Part shown: one piece after another, positions 25,171 to 33,860 of the stretch
Numbering within the stretch: position 1 is the first letter of the stretch
Layout of the letters: every line of letters begins with the position of its first letter
From: Sphingobacteriales bacterium
Lineage (GTDB): Bacteria > Bacteroidota > Bacteroidia > Chitinophagales > Chitinophagaceae
NCBI GenBank assembly: GCA_016219985.1
Contig: JACRJO010000018.1
Location: forward strand, 62,001-126,000
DNA length: 64,000 bases
Direction: 5' to 3'
Position numbers and translations under genes: made by a program
The notes under the pieces: generated by a model
The model's database searches: none
The model's input: only the letters and a program-made list of their open reading frames with translations
Told to the model about the DNA's origin: nothing

Positions 25171-25669
25171 GAAAAATGGTTTCAATTAATTTATCCAGAT
25201 GGACCGGTTCCTCATCCACCACCAGTTCCGCCTGTTCGTAATAGATCCGCCGGTCAGAAAATTTTTTGCTGATAAAACCCCGCAGCTGGTCATCCGACAG
25301 ATTTTTGATCAGTGGCCGGTTCTCTTTCTCCCTGATCAGCCGGGTGAAAAGAGTTTCCGGCGGCGTGTTGATCCAGACCGTGGTGCCGGCCGTATTCATA
25401 TACTCAATATTGTTGAAATAACAGGGAGTACCGCCCCCGCAGGCCATAATAAACCGGTCATGACTTTCCGTAATAATGTGCAGGACTTCTTTTTCCAGCA
25501 GGCGGAACCGCTCCTCCCCTTCTTCTGCAAACAGCTGGGGAATGGATTTCCCGGCCTGTTCCGTGATCTGCTCATCCAGGTCAAAAAACCGGATCCCCAG
25601 TTTACTGCTGAGCAAACGGCCCCAATGTGATTTACCGGAGCCCATGAAGCCGATTAGAAATACTTTCAT
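25163..25669 (-). CDS. aroK: Shikimate kinase
   Basis: AroK phosphorylates shikimate at the 3-OH in aromatic amino acid synthesis. The 168-residue protein has the Walker A loop IGFMGSGKSHWG (residues 6-17), the shikimate-binding FFDLDEQI Asp pair, EEGEERFRLLE, ACGGGTPC and the lid Arg in REKENRPLI. It is followed by an overlapping DUF423 gene. Upstream is a short octamer repeat tract. Confidence 0.9.
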   Translation of the reverse strand: MKVFLIGFMGSGKSHWGRLLSSKLGIRFFDLDEQITEQAGKSIPQLFAEEGEERFRLLEKEVLHIITESHDRFIMACGGGTPCYFNNIEYMNTAGTTVWINTPPETLFTRLIREKENRPLIKNLSDDQLRGFISKKFSDRRIYYEQAELVVDEEPVHLDKLIETIFHA

Positions 25670-25675
25670 TGTATC

Positions 25676-25712
25676 GTCAGAAAGTCCGCAAGTCAGAAAA
25701 GACCAGAAGAGC
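25676..25712. repeat. Short octamer repeat tract upstream of aroK
   Basis: TCAGAAAG, TCCGCAAG, TCAGAAAA and GACCAGAA make four 8-bp units resembling the family at 41307-41378. A further fragment (GTCCGAAAGTC) lies near 25775. Confidence 0.55.
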
Positions 25713-25793
25713 TTGTCTGAATATTGGAGTTGCTTTATTTATTGATTCGAAAATTCATTTCGTTGGGCCGGGCTGTCCGAAAGTCTTTCCATC

Positions 25794-26978
25794 TTACTTA
25801 AATGCATTAAACCCCGTCACATCCATCCCCGTGATCAGCAAATGAATATCATGGGTTCCTTCATAGGTAATCACACTTTCCAGGTTCATCATGTGGCGCA
25901 TCACGGGATATTCGCCGGTGATCCCCATACCGCCCAGCATTTGCCTCGCATCACGACAGACCTGGGTGGCGATCTCGCAGGAATTCCTTTTGGCCATGCT
26001 CACCTGCTGGGGAGTTACCTTGCCCTCATTCATCAATACGCCCAGCCGCCAGTTCAGCAACTGGGCCTTGGTGATCTCGGTGATCATTTCAGCCAGCTTC
26101 TTTTGTTGCAACTGGAATGCCCCGATCGGTTTTCCAAACTGGATCCGTTCCTGTGAATAACGCAGGGCCGTATCGTAACAATCCATCGCCGCCCCGATCG
26201 CTCCCCAGGCGATCCCGTAACGGGCCTTGGTAAGACAGCTTAACGGGCCCTTGATCCCCTTCACGCCGGGCAAAATATTTTCCTTCGGCACTTTTACATT
26301 ATCAAAAACGAGTTCTCCCGTGGAGGAAGCCCGCAGGCTCCATTTACCATGCGTGGTGGGGGTGCTGAATCCTTCCATCCCCCTTTCCACGATCAGGCCG
26401 GTTATATCTCCTGCTTCATTTTTCGCCCATACAACAGCCACCTGTGCAAAGGGGGCATTGCTGATCCACATTTTAGCCCCGTTCAGCAATACATGATCCC
26501 CGGCATCTTTGATGGTGGTCAGCATGCTGCCCGGATCGGAACCATGATCGGGCTCGGTCAGCCCGAAACAACCCAGCCACTCGCCACTGGCCAGTTTGGG
26601 TAAATATTTTTGCTTCTGCGCTTCGCTGCCGTACGCATATATCGGGAACATGACCAGGGAACCTTGTACAGAAGCGGTGGAACGAACACCGCTGTCACCC
26701 CGCTCCAGTTCCTGCATCATCAGCCCGTACGAGATATAGTCGAGTCCCCCGCCCCCGTATTCCACCGGTACGGTGGGACCAAAACAGCCCAGTTCCCCCA
26801 GTTGCCGGACGATCTGCTGCGGAAATTCCGCTCTTTGCGCATAGTCCTCAATGACAGGTGTGATCTCCTTTTTCACATAACTGCGAACCGCATCACGGAT
26901 CATGAGGTGTTCTTCGGTCAGTAATTCATCAACGCCGAAATAATCGGGGCTTTGGAAAAGGTCGGTGCGGGCTGCCAT
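25794..26978 (-). CDS. Acyl-CoA dehydrogenase, glutaryl-CoA dehydrogenase-like
   Basis: The 394-residue flavoenzyme has the acyl-CoA dehydrogenase layout. Landmarks are GLTEPDHGSDPGSM (FAD/substrate loop), GAKMWISNAP, SLRASSTGELVFDNVKVP, a flavin-binding RIQFGKPIGAFQLQQ and TYEGTHDIHLLITG, whose Glu is at the catalytic base position of glutaryl-CoA dehydrogenases. The STASVQGSLVM segment and Arg near it also favour that subfamily, which decarboxylates glutaryl-CoA to crotonyl-CoA in lysine and tryptophan breakdown. A kynureninase operon lies 1 kb upstream. Other short-chain substrates remain possible. Confidence 0.8.
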   Translation of the reverse strand: MAARTDLFQSPDYFGVDELLTEEHLMIRDAVRSYVKKEITPVIEDYAQRAEFPQQIVRQLGELGCFGPTVPVEYGGGGLDYISYGLMMQELERGDSGVRSTASVQGSLVMFPIYAYGSEAQKQKYLPKLASGEWLGCFGLTEPDHGSDPGSMLTTIKDAGDHVLLNGAKMWISNAPFAQVAVVWAKNEAGDITGLIVERGMEGFSTPTTHGKWSLRASSTGELVFDNVKVPKENILPGVKGIKGPLSCLTKARYGIAWGAIGAAMDCYDTALRYSQERIQFGKPIGAFQLQQKKLAEMITEITKAQLLNWRLGVLMNEGKVTPQQVSMAKRNSCEIATQVCRDARQMLGGMGITGEYPVMRHMMNLESVITYEGTHDIHLLITGMDVTGFNAFK

Positions 26979-27000
26979 TGCAATCGAAATTTAGTTGGAA

Positions 27001-27008
27001 CAAAGGTA
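27001..27008 (-). promoter_or_regulatory. -7 box before the acyl-CoA dehydrogenase gene
   Basis: TACCTTTG on the minus strand, 22 bases before the ATG. Confidence 0.5.
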
Positions 27009-27050
27009 ACGGATAAATGAAAAAGGGGGTATTTTATAACAGTTGATTAA

Positions 27051-27863
27051 TCAGAACAATCCCGAAAGATAAAGACTCATCTCCTTCTGATATTCCTTGG
27101 CGACTTTTCCTGCCTTCTCTGCAAAATCAACACCCGCCGACGCAAAAATGATGGCCCGGCTGGCGTTGACCAAAAGGCCGCAATCCCTGTTCATCGCCTT
27201 TTCTGAAATTTCTTTCAGGCTGCCGCCCTGGGCTCCCAGTCCCGGCACCAGGTAAAAATGATCCGGGGTGAGTTTGCGGATATTGATAATGGAATCCGCC
27301 TGCGTGGCGCCAACCACAAACATGGTATTCTCCGGGGTACCCCAGCGGGAAACCGTTTTCAGCACCTGTTCATATAATAAACCGTCACCAGCCGGCTGCA
27401 GTTCAAAATCCGCAGCGCCTTTATTCGATGTCAATCCCAGTACGATCGCCCATTTGCCGGCATGCTGCAGGAAGGGCTTGACACTGTCTTCGCCCATATA
27501 CGGGGCCACGGTCACGGCATCAAAAGGCAGGGCTTCAAAAAAAGCCTTGGCATACTGGTCGGAGGTATTGCCGATATCCCCCCGTTTGGCATCCGCAATT
27601 TTGAAGTGATCCGACCCGATATAGTTCACTGTTTTCTCCAGCGCTATCCAACCCTTAACACCCAATGCTTCATAAAAAGCCGTATTGATCTTATAACTGA
27701 CGCAATAGTCCTTTGTGGCATCGATGATCGCTTTATTAAAAGCAAAGACCGGGTCAGGATCACTCAATAAATGAGCCGGGAGTTTGGTAATCTCTGAATC
27801 CAGTCCCACGCAGAGAAAGGATTGCTTTTGACGGATCTGTCCGACCAGTTGCTGACGTGTCAT
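27051..27863 (-). CDS. pyrF: Orotidine 5'-phosphate decarboxylase, type 2
   Basis: PyrF makes UMP from OMP, the last step of pyrimidine synthesis. At 270 residues it is the longer type 2 form. The catalytic DAKRGDIGNTSDQYAKAFF (Lys/Asp charge network) lies near residue 90; LCVGLDSE opens the barrel, VAPYMGEDSVKPFL and FYLVPGLGAQGG form phosphate-binding loops and LVNASRAIIFAS closes it. It has its own -7 box five bases before the ATG. Confidence 0.93.
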   Translation of the reverse strand: MTRQQLVGQIRQKQSFLCVGLDSEITKLPAHLLSDPDPVFAFNKAIIDATKDYCVSYKINTAFYEALGVKGWIALEKTVNYIGSDHFKIADAKRGDIGNTSDQYAKAFFEALPFDAVTVAPYMGEDSVKPFLQHAGKWAIVLGLTSNKGAADFELQPAGDGLLYEQVLKTVSRWGTPENTMFVVGATQADSIINIRKLTPDHFYLVPGLGAQGGSLKEISEKAMNRDCGLLVNASRAIIFASAGVDFAEKAGKVAKEYQKEMSLYLSGLF

Positions 27864-27867
27864 GCCG

Positions 27868-27875
27868 CAAAAATA
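27868..27875 (-). promoter_or_regulatory. -7 box before pyrF
   Basis: TATTTTTG on the minus strand, four bases before the pyrF ATG. Confidence 0.55.
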
Positions 27876-27916
27876 CAGGATGCGGGGTATAAATAGAGAG
27901 GACTTATACCGGCAGC

Positions 27917-29182
27917 TTATTTCAATAATTCGCCGAGCCGGTTCACAAAAGACCAGGCTTCCGTATAGGTATTATACAATGGAACAGGCGCAAAGCGGAT
28001 CACATCCGGCTCCCGCCAGTCAACGATAAAGCCTTCTTTCATCAGTGCATGGTACACTTCCTTCCCGTTCCGCAGCATCAGCATGGAGACCTGGCTGCCC
28101 CGGGCAGAAGCATCCCGCGGGGTGATGACCCGGATTTGCCTGCCACCGGTTTCCCGGTCCAGTTCTTCGAGCAATGACCAGAGATACCCATTGAGTTTTT
28201 CTCTTTTTTGCTGGATGGCCTCCCACCCGGCGGCTTCAATAATCTCCAATGCAGCCCGGTGCGCGGCATAGAGGAAGATAGCCGGGGTACTCAGTTGCCA
28301 GCCTTCAGCCCCGGGCATGGGAACAAAGCCCTTCTCCATTTTAAACCGGTTATGAATATCGTACCCCCACCAGCCGGCGAAACGGGGCAGGTTTTTATCA
28401 TGATGCTTTTCGTGTACAAAAGCGCCCCCGATGGCACCGGGGCCTGAGTTCAAATATTTGTACGTGCACCAGCAGGCAAAGTCCACCTGCCAGTCGTGCA
28501 GGTGAAGGGGAATATTCCCGGCCGCATGGGCCAGGTCAAAACCAACAATGGCGCCAACCGCATGTCCTGCTCTTGTAATGGCTTCCATATCGAAACGCTG
28601 GCCCGTGTAATAATTAATCCCCCCGAATAATACCAGGGCTGTTTCTTCCCCATGCTCCCGGATCAAATCAAGGATATCTTCCGTACGCAGGATAAACTCT
28701 CCCTCTCTTGGCTTCACTTCAATCACCGCTTTGCCCGGATCAAATTCATGGTGAAGTACATGGGTCTCAAAAGCATACTGATCGCTGGGAAAGGCCCGGG
28801 CCTCACAAATTATTTTAAACCTTTTCCCCGCCGGCCGGTAAAAACTTACCAGCAGCAGATGCAGGTTAACTGTCAGTTGGTTCATCAGCACGACTTCAGA
28901 GGTTCTGGCACCCACCACTGTCGAAACTGTTTTCACCAGGAGATCATGATAATGCATCCAGGGCTCCGGTGCATGAAAAAAAGATTCCACCCCCAGGCTG
29001 GCCCAGTCCTTCATGATTGTATCGATATACCCCGCAGCGGTCTTTGGTTGCAGGCCCAGGGAATTACCTAAAAAATAAACCTGCTTCTTTCCCCCTGCTT
29101 CCGGGATAATAAAATGCTCCCGGAAAGAAGACAGCGGGTCTTCCCGGTCGAGCTGAAGGGCGAAATCCTTTGTAGTATTCAT
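27917..29182 (-). CDS. kynU: Kynureninase
   Basis: Kynureninase cleaves kynurenine or 3-hydroxykynurenine to anthranilate or 3-hydroxyanthranilate plus alanine. The 421-residue PLP enzyme has FLGNSLGLQPK near the start, EARAFPSDQYA, GFDLAHAAGNIPLHLHDWQVDFA with the PLP-binding Asp, and CTYKYLNSGPGAIGG with the Schiff-base Lys. It ends RFAPVPLYNTYTE, typical of the family. It is the last gene of a paiB-GDPD-SDR-kynU series with gaps of about 15 bases. Other kynurenine-pathway genes are not in view. Confidence 0.92.
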   Translation of the reverse strand: MNTTKDFALQLDREDPLSSFREHFIIPEAGGKKQVYFLGNSLGLQPKTAAGYIDTIMKDWASLGVESFFHAPEPWMHYHDLLVKTVSTVVGARTSEVVLMNQLTVNLHLLLVSFYRPAGKRFKIICEARAFPSDQYAFETHVLHHEFDPGKAVIEVKPREGEFILRTEDILDLIREHGEETALVLFGGINYYTGQRFDMEAITRAGHAVGAIVGFDLAHAAGNIPLHLHDWQVDFACWCTYKYLNSGPGAIGGAFVHEKHHDKNLPRFAGWWGYDIHNRFKMEKGFVPMPGAEGWQLSTPAIFLYAAHRAALEIIEAAGWEAIQQKREKLNGYLWSLLEELDRETGGRQIRVITPRDASARGSQVSMLMLRNGKEVYHALMKEGFIVDWREPDVIRFAPVPLYNTYTEAWSFVNRLGELLK

Positions 29183-29197
29183 GTCCGCTATTCGTTT

Positions 29198-29983
29198 TTA
29201 AAAAGCACCGGTGCGTCCGCCGTCAACCGGGATGCTCGTGCCATTGATATAAGATGCAGCCGGACTGGCCAGGAAGGCGGCCAGTGCAGCGATCTCCCGG
29301 GTTTCCCCAAACCGCTGTGCCGGTATTTGTTTTTTCATTTGGGCAGCCAGTTCTTCTCTGCTGATTTTTTGGGCTGCCGCATTCGTGCTGATCAGGCTTT
29401 CCAGCCGGGCGGTTTTTATAAAGCCGGGTAAAATATTGTTCACGGTAATGCCCTCCGCCGCCACTTCCATCGACAAGGTTTTGGCCCAGGCTGCCGTGGC
29501 TGCCCGGATCGTATTGGACACGCCGAGATTGGGAATGGGAACCTTCACCGAAGTGGAGATCACATTGATGATCCTGCCATAACCGGCTGCCTTCATTCCC
29601 GGAAGGAGGGCCTGTACCAGGTGCTGATTATTGATTAGATGTTGCTGGAATGCCTGCTGGAACTGTGCTTCTCCCGCTTCCTGTACCAGGCCCGGGGGCG
29701 GACCGCCGGTATTGTTGACAAGAATATGGATAGTTCCTTCCGCGGCAAGAGAAGCCGCCCTTTCCTTCACCTGGTCAGTAAACTGAAAATCGGCTATTGC
29801 ATACCGGTGGTTTTGGCCCCGGCTCCTGTCTAATGTACTGACCGCTTCTTTCAGGCTATTTTCATTCCTGGCCAGTAAAATGCAATCCGCACCCAGCAGG
29901 CCCAGTTCCTGTGCAATGGCCAGCCCGATGCCCTGGGTGCTGCCACAGATCAGGGCTGTTTTATTCCGGAGAGAAATATCCAT
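29198..29983 (-). CDS. SDR-family oxidoreductase with altered catalytic triad
   Basis: A 261-residue classical-SDR fold with TQGIGLAIA in the cofactor loop (CGSTQGIG), the NNTGG strand (family NNAG), ISTSVKVPIPNLGVSNTIRAATAAWAK as the active-site region, NNILPGFIKT and SPAASYINGTSIPVDGG at the end. Where classical SDRs have YxxxK, this sequence has no Tyr; the positions read S-N-T-I-R. A similar change is known in a subgroup annotated as ketoacyl reductase-like. Fifteen bases separate it from kynU, suggesting a role in the same degradation route. Activity is uncertain. Confidence 0.8.
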   Translation of the reverse strand: MDISLRNKTALICGSTQGIGLAIAQELGLLGADCILLARNENSLKEAVSTLDRSRGQNHRYAIADFQFTDQVKERAASLAAEGTIHILVNNTGGPPPGLVQEAGEAQFQQAFQQHLINNQHLVQALLPGMKAAGYGRIINVISTSVKVPIPNLGVSNTIRAATAAWAKTLSMEVAAEGITVNNILPGFIKTARLESLISTNAAAQKISREELAAQMKKQIPAQRFGETREIAALAAFLASPAASYINGTSIPVDGGRTGAF

Positions 29984-29998
29984 ACAGCAAAATACAAT

Positions 29999-30922
29999 TT
30001 AATTGAACAGGTCCGGGTAATCCGTAATGATCCCGTCCACTCCCATTTTTTTCAGCTCATCGATCTTTGCTTTCTCATTTATGGTCCAGGGAATGACTTT
30101 TATATTCAGCTCATGGCATTTTTTCAGCAGGGCCTCATTGACCAGTATATATGCCGGGCTATAGACAGTGGGGGTAAAACCCAGTGACTTTAATTGCTCT
30201 TCCAGTGACCGCTTATCATAGTCCTCGATCAGCATGGCCGTTTTAATGGAAGAATAATGAAGGTGCAGGTATTGCAGGGTTCTGAAATCGAAGGATTGGA
30301 TGATCACATGGTCCTCCAGCTGATGTTCTTTAACCAGGGCCATCAGCGAGTCCACAAATTCCGCCGGCCCCGGATGATAGATATTATCGGTAAGCGGCTG
30401 GGTCTTTGTTTCTATATTGTAATATGGGAAAGGCCTCCTGGCCGTCATCATATATTGCTTCACCGCTTCTACCACATCTGACAACAAGGGTTTAACCGCC
30501 TTCATTTTCTCCTGCCGGGGAAAACGGGGATGCGGTTTCAGGCCCACATCATACCGCTGCACTTCGGCATAGTCCATCTGGTAAATATTCAGGCTGCTCT
30601 CTTCTTTTGCCGTTACCAGGCTGCCATCCGGCTTTGTGCTGATCTCATGATTAAAGAATGGTTCATGCGATAAGATCATTTTTTTATCCTTGGTGAACAC
30701 CACATCCATTTCCAGCGTGGTGACACCCATTCCCAGCGCATGGATCATGGCAGGGATGGTATTTTCCGGCATCAGGCCCCGGCAGCCACGGTGACCCTGC
30801 TTATCAAAAGTTTCCGGAGTATAAAGCGGTTTAGCAGTTTCCATACCCGTGTTTTGTGTTTTCTTACTGCCGGTACAGGAAAGTGCAAGGACCAGCATGG
30901 CCGGAATGATATATTTGATCAT
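29999..30922 (-). CDS. Glycerophosphodiester phosphodiesterase, lipoprotein
   Basis: The 307-residue protein begins with a lipoprotein signal (PAMLVLALSC), so it is probably periplasmic or outer-membrane bound. The TIM-barrel catalytic set is complete: KQGHRGCRGLMPENT (two catalytic residues and Glu), TLEMDVVFT, LSHEPFF, then NIETKTQP and FDFRTLQYLH and the closing GVDGIITDYPDL. Such enzymes release glycerol 3-phosphate from deacylated phospholipids. It overlaps the upstream paiB-like gene by 4 bp. Confidence 0.88.
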   Translation of the reverse strand: MIKYIIPAMLVLALSCTGSKKTQNTGMETAKPLYTPETFDKQGHRGCRGLMPENTIPAMIHALGMGVTTLEMDVVFTKDKKMILSHEPFFNHEISTKPDGSLVTAKEESSLNIYQMDYAEVQRYDVGLKPHPRFPRQEKMKAVKPLLSDVVEAVKQYMMTARRPFPYYNIETKTQPLTDNIYHPGPAEFVDSLMALVKEHQLEDHVIIQSFDFRTLQYLHLHYSSIKTAMLIEDYDKRSLEEQLKSLGFTPTVYSPAYILVNEALLKKCHELNIKVIPWTINEKAKIDELKKMGVDGIITDYPDLFN

Positions 30923-31557
30923 GATGGGAATACTTTTGATTTACGCTTTTCCATCAGGTCCCCGATCACCCGGGCATCTCCCTCCTGTTTCTTCAGTTCG
31001 CTGATGATATTATCATAACTCTTTTCATCCCGGTTCTGGCTCAGCTTGAGAACATTGTCCAGCTCAGTCACTTCCACTTCAAACCCAATGATCGCTTTGA
31101 CCAGTTTCTCCAGGTATTCAGCTGGCAGGTTATCGTATATGGTGGAAGAAGCCGTATTCCCCTGCTCAAAATGCAGGGACAATTTCTTCAATATTCCGAT
31201 CATTTCTGCTTCCTCCGTCCACCGGATGGTTCCCCTTGCATGCACGGAAATATAGTTCCAGGTAGAAGCCTGCATCGGGTTACCGCTGTACCAGCTCCCG
31301 CTGACATAGGCATGCGGGCCGGTAAAGATCAGCAGGGCCTGCGGGTTTTCTAAAAGCGCTTTGTGATGGGAAGACTTCCGGGCAATATGACCCGTGACAA
31401 AAATTTTATCCTCCCTTTCTTCAATCAATACCGGGACCTGTGTTGCCTCCACACGGCCGTCCGGATCGGCCCCGATCAGGGTAATGAAAGGATATTGCTG
31501 CATAAAAGCCAGCAGGTTGGCCCGGTCGTTTTCTTTGTAATGAGGATAATTATACAT
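30919..31557 (-). CDS. PaiB-family FMN-binding protein
   Basis: The 212-residue protein fits the PaiB family: MYNYPHYKENDR at the start, TQVPVLIEE, GHIARKSSHHKAL, FTGPHAYVSGSWY and TWNYISVHARGTI, then IIGFEVEVTELDNVLKLSQNR. The fold is an FMN-binding split barrel. Bacillus PaiB is named a negative regulator, but no DNA-binding domain is seen and a flavin-reductase-like or protective role is equally possible. It is the first gene of the four-gene series. Confidence 0.85.
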   Translation of the reverse strand: MYNYPHYKENDRANLLAFMQQYPFITLIGADPDGRVEATQVPVLIEEREDKIFVTGHIARKSSHHKALLENPQALLIFTGPHAYVSGSWYSGNPMQASTWNYISVHARGTIRWTEEAEMIGILKKLSLHFEQGNTASSTIYDNLPAEYLEKLVKAIIGFEVEVTELDNVLKLSQNRDEKSYDNIISELKKQEGDARVIGDLMEKRKSKVFPS

Positions 31558-31560
31558 TTT

Positions 31561-31594
31561 GCTGGAGGTTAGATGTTGGAGGCTGGAAGTTAAC
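31561..31594. repeat. 7-bp tandem array (GCTGGAG/GTTAGAT words)
   Basis: GCTGGAG, GTTAGAT, GTTGGAG, GCTGGAA and GTTAACC follow without gaps just upstream of the paiB-like gene. Confidence 0.65.
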
Positions 31595-31766
31595 CCTTTT
31601 TGGCAATTTCTTCATTTCCCTGGCAAGTCTGAAATAGCGAATCCCACGTTCTTGTGTCAATTTCCCTTCTGCGGCTTTTTCTTATAAGCAGAAGAAGCCT
31701 GGCAATCAGGAACGGCCTGGTCAGTTTCCCTGTTTCAGGATCTTCGAACCGGGTAATTGTTGCCAT
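31590..31766 (-). pseudogene. Possible 5' remnant of a four-helix-bundle protein gene
   Basis: The short frame opens MATITRFED, which is the usual beginning of four-helix-bundle (23S rRNA intervening-sequence type) proteins in Bacteroidota. After that the sequence loses the family pattern and ends after 58 codons with a stop in the adjacent 7-bp array. Normal members are near 120 residues. The match is only nine residues, so this is a tentative call. Confidence 0.3.
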
Positions 31767-31785
31767 ACTATTTAATTTTCTGGAT

Positions 31786-31823
31786 AAAAAAGGGCTGATT
31801 CATTTAAAATATGAACCAGCCCC
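31786..31823 (-). terminator. Rho-independent terminator of mrp
   Basis: Arms GGGCTGGTTCAT and ATGAATCAGCCC (one mismatch) enclose a seven-base loop, followed on the minus strand by six Ts. It lies about 120 bases past the mrp stop. Confidence 0.75.
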
Positions 31824-31944
31824 AATAGCAGGTAAAATTCAACTACAAACCGGCGCCATCACCCCGATTTGTAAATTTCAATACACCGGCAGTTTCAAAC
31901 TTTTGTGAATCGTCCCTTAGCAGGAAACTTCCAACCCCGGCCGG

Positions 31945-33036
31945 TTATACCTTTTCCGCAATCTTCTCTCCCGGCATATTCGCGTTCCGCATCGCAATAC
32001 TCCGCACCACATAGGAAGCGAATCCTTCAAAAGCTTTCTTCGTGACCGCATCATCACTCACCATGATGGGTACTCCCTGGTCGCCGCCTTCACGGATGCC
32101 CTGCACCAGTGGAATTTGCCCGAGGAAGGGAAGGTCATATTCATCAGCTAATCGTTTGCCCCCTTCCTTTCCAAAAATATAATATTTGTTATCCGGCAAT
32201 TCGGCCGGCACAAAATAACTCATGTTCTCCACGAGCCCGATAATGGGCACATTCATCTGCGCCTGCCCGAACATCGCGATCCCTTTCTTTGCATCGGCGA
32301 GGGCCACATCCTGCGGGGTGGTCACGATCACAGCGCCGGTAACCGGAACCGTTTGCATCAGGGTCAGGTGGATATCACCGGTACCCGGGGGCATATCCAC
32401 CACAAGGTAATCCAGTTCATCCCAGAATACATCGGTTACAAACTGGCGGATCGCACTGCTGGCCATCGGGCCCCTCCATACCACCGCATTTTTCTCATCC
32501 ACCAGCAAACCGATACTCATTAATTTAATACCAAAGCGTTCCAGAGGAATGATCATCCCCTTCCCTTCTATTTCCATCATCATCGGTCTTTCCCCTCTTA
32601 CCCCGAACATGATGGGCACACTCGGACCATAGATATCTGCGTCCATCAATCCCACTTTGGCGCCGCCCTGTGACAATGCCAGGGCCAGGTTGGCCGCCAC
32701 GGTGGATTTGCCCACGCCTCCTTTTCCGCTCACCACCGCAATAATATTTTTCACTTTCGGCAACACCGTTCCCTCGTCCACCCGCTTGGTAGTCGTATTG
32801 GAGGTAAAATTCACCTGCACCAGGGCTTCCTTATTCACCAGCAGTTTGACGGCATTGATACAGGCATTTTTTATCATTTCCTTCAACGGGCAGGCCGGGG
32901 TGGTCAGCACCACGGTAAAAGACACCTGGTTTCCCTCAATTTCAATATCCTTTACCATGTTGAGGGTCACCAGGTCCTTGCCGAGGTCCGGTTCCTGTAC
33001 ATTGCTGAGCGCTTCCAGTACTTTTTCTTTCGTCAT
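31945..33036 (-). CDS. mrp: Mrp/NBP35-type iron-sulfur cluster carrier ATPase
   Basis: The 363-residue protein has an N-terminal MIP18/DUF59 domain (about residues 1-90: LSNVQEPDLGKDLVTL, TTPACPLKEMI) and a deviant Walker ATPase (VVSGKGGVGKSTVAANLALA near residue 105, GLMDADIYGPSVP, VVDMPPGTGDIHLTL). Mrp proteins deliver Fe-S clusters to apo-enzymes. The C-terminal CxxC that binds the cluster in many homologues is not present; the position reads SYFVPAELPDNKYYIFG. A -7 box precedes the gene. Confidence 0.9.
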   Translation of the reverse strand: MTKEKVLEALSNVQEPDLGKDLVTLNMVKDIEIEGNQVSFTVVLTTPACPLKEMIKNACINAVKLLVNKEALVQVNFTSNTTTKRVDEGTVLPKVKNIIAVVSGKGGVGKSTVAANLALALSQGGAKVGLMDADIYGPSVPIMFGVRGERPMMMEIEGKGMIIPLERFGIKLMSIGLLVDEKNAVVWRGPMASSAIRQFVTDVFWDELDYLVVDMPPGTGDIHLTLMQTVPVTGAVIVTTPQDVALADAKKGIAMFGQAQMNVPIIGLVENMSYFVPAELPDNKYYIFGKEGGKRLADEYDLPFLGQIPLVQGIREGGDQGVPIMVSDDAVTKKAFEGFASYVVRSIAMRNANMPGEKIAEKV

Positions 33037-33070
33037 TTTCCAAGTATTTGTTAAAAGTGAATAAGACGGG

Positions 33071-33078
33071 CAAAGTTA
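33071..33078 (-). promoter_or_regulatory. -7 box before mrp
   Basis: TAACTTTG on the minus strand, 34 bases upstream of the ATG. Confidence 0.45.
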
Positions 33079-33123
33079 AACATACGGGGGGCAATTTGTT
33101 TTACGAAATCAGCAACTTGTCAT

Positions 33124-33131
33124 TATTTTTG
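33124..33131 (+). promoter_or_regulatory. -7 box before the carboxypeptidase-regulatory-like gene
   Basis: TATTTTTG, five bases before the GTG start codon. Confidence 0.5.
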
Positions 33132-33136
33132 GCCCA

Positions 33137-33778
33137 GTGAAGAAAATTATACTCTATACGGGTTTACTGCTGTTTCTGTTACCCGAAAAAAGCAGTGCCC
33201 AGTTCGAAACCTCCCGCGACTCTGTAGTGCAGCTGTTCGGTATTATCATGACGGCTGACAGCCTCGTGGGTATCCCGGCTGTCAGTATCATGGTCAAAGG
33301 CCAGAACCGGGGAACTATTTCCAATAACCAGGGTGTATTTTCTATTGTAGTGCTCAAAGGCGATGAGGTGGAATTCACCCACGTTTCCTATAAATCCAAG
33401 TCGGTAAAAATACCCAAAACCCTTGAGGGAAACCAGTACAGCGTGGTGCAGCTGATGGTGGCCGATACGGTGTACCTGCCTGCCACCATTTTAAAGCCAA
33501 GACCCACCGCGGAACAGTTTGCCCGTGATTTTGTAAAGAATGAGGTTCCCGATGATGAATATGAGATTGCCCGGAAAAACACCAGCGCCGCCAAACGGCG
33601 GATCCTGATGCGTACCACACCCGGGGATGGTGGGGAAGCCACCCGCATACAGTTGAACCGGGTAGCCACCCGTGCCACATATCAGGGACAAACCCCGCCG
33701 CAAAATATCTTCAATCCCGCCGCCTGGGCCGATTTTATACAGGCCTGGAAACGGGGAGATTTTAAGAATAAGAACTAG
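33137..33778 (+). CDS. Secreted protein with carboxypeptidase-regulatory-like domain
   Basis: The 213-residue protein starts at GTG 33137 with a Sec signal (YTGLLLFLLPEKSSAQ). Residues about 32-115 form a CarboxypepD_reg-like beta sandwich: LFGIIMTADSLVGIPAVSI, GTISNNQGVFSI and DEVEFTHVSYKSKSV, the module that also opens SusC-type receptors. The rest (ARDFVKNEVPDDEYEIARKN onward) is charged, without known domain. It is probably periplasmic or on the outer membrane; ligand unknown. The long repeat block follows. Confidence 0.78.
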   Translation: MKKIILYTGLLLFLLPEKSSAQFETSRDSVVQLFGIIMTADSLVGIPAVSIMVKGQNRGTISNNQGVFSIVVLKGDEVEFTHVSYKSKSVKIPKTLEGNQYSVVQLMVADTVYLPATILKPRPTAEQFARDFVKNEVPDDEYEIARKNTSAAKRRILMRTTPGDGGEATRIQLNRVATRATYQGQTPPQNIFNPAAWADFIQAWKRGDFKNKN

Positions 33779-33860
33779 GACCCGGCTATATATTTTCAGC
33801 CTCGTCTATGCATGGTTGCCAAAAAGTGGAGACTTGGGTCAACCATCGTTTATGCTTATT

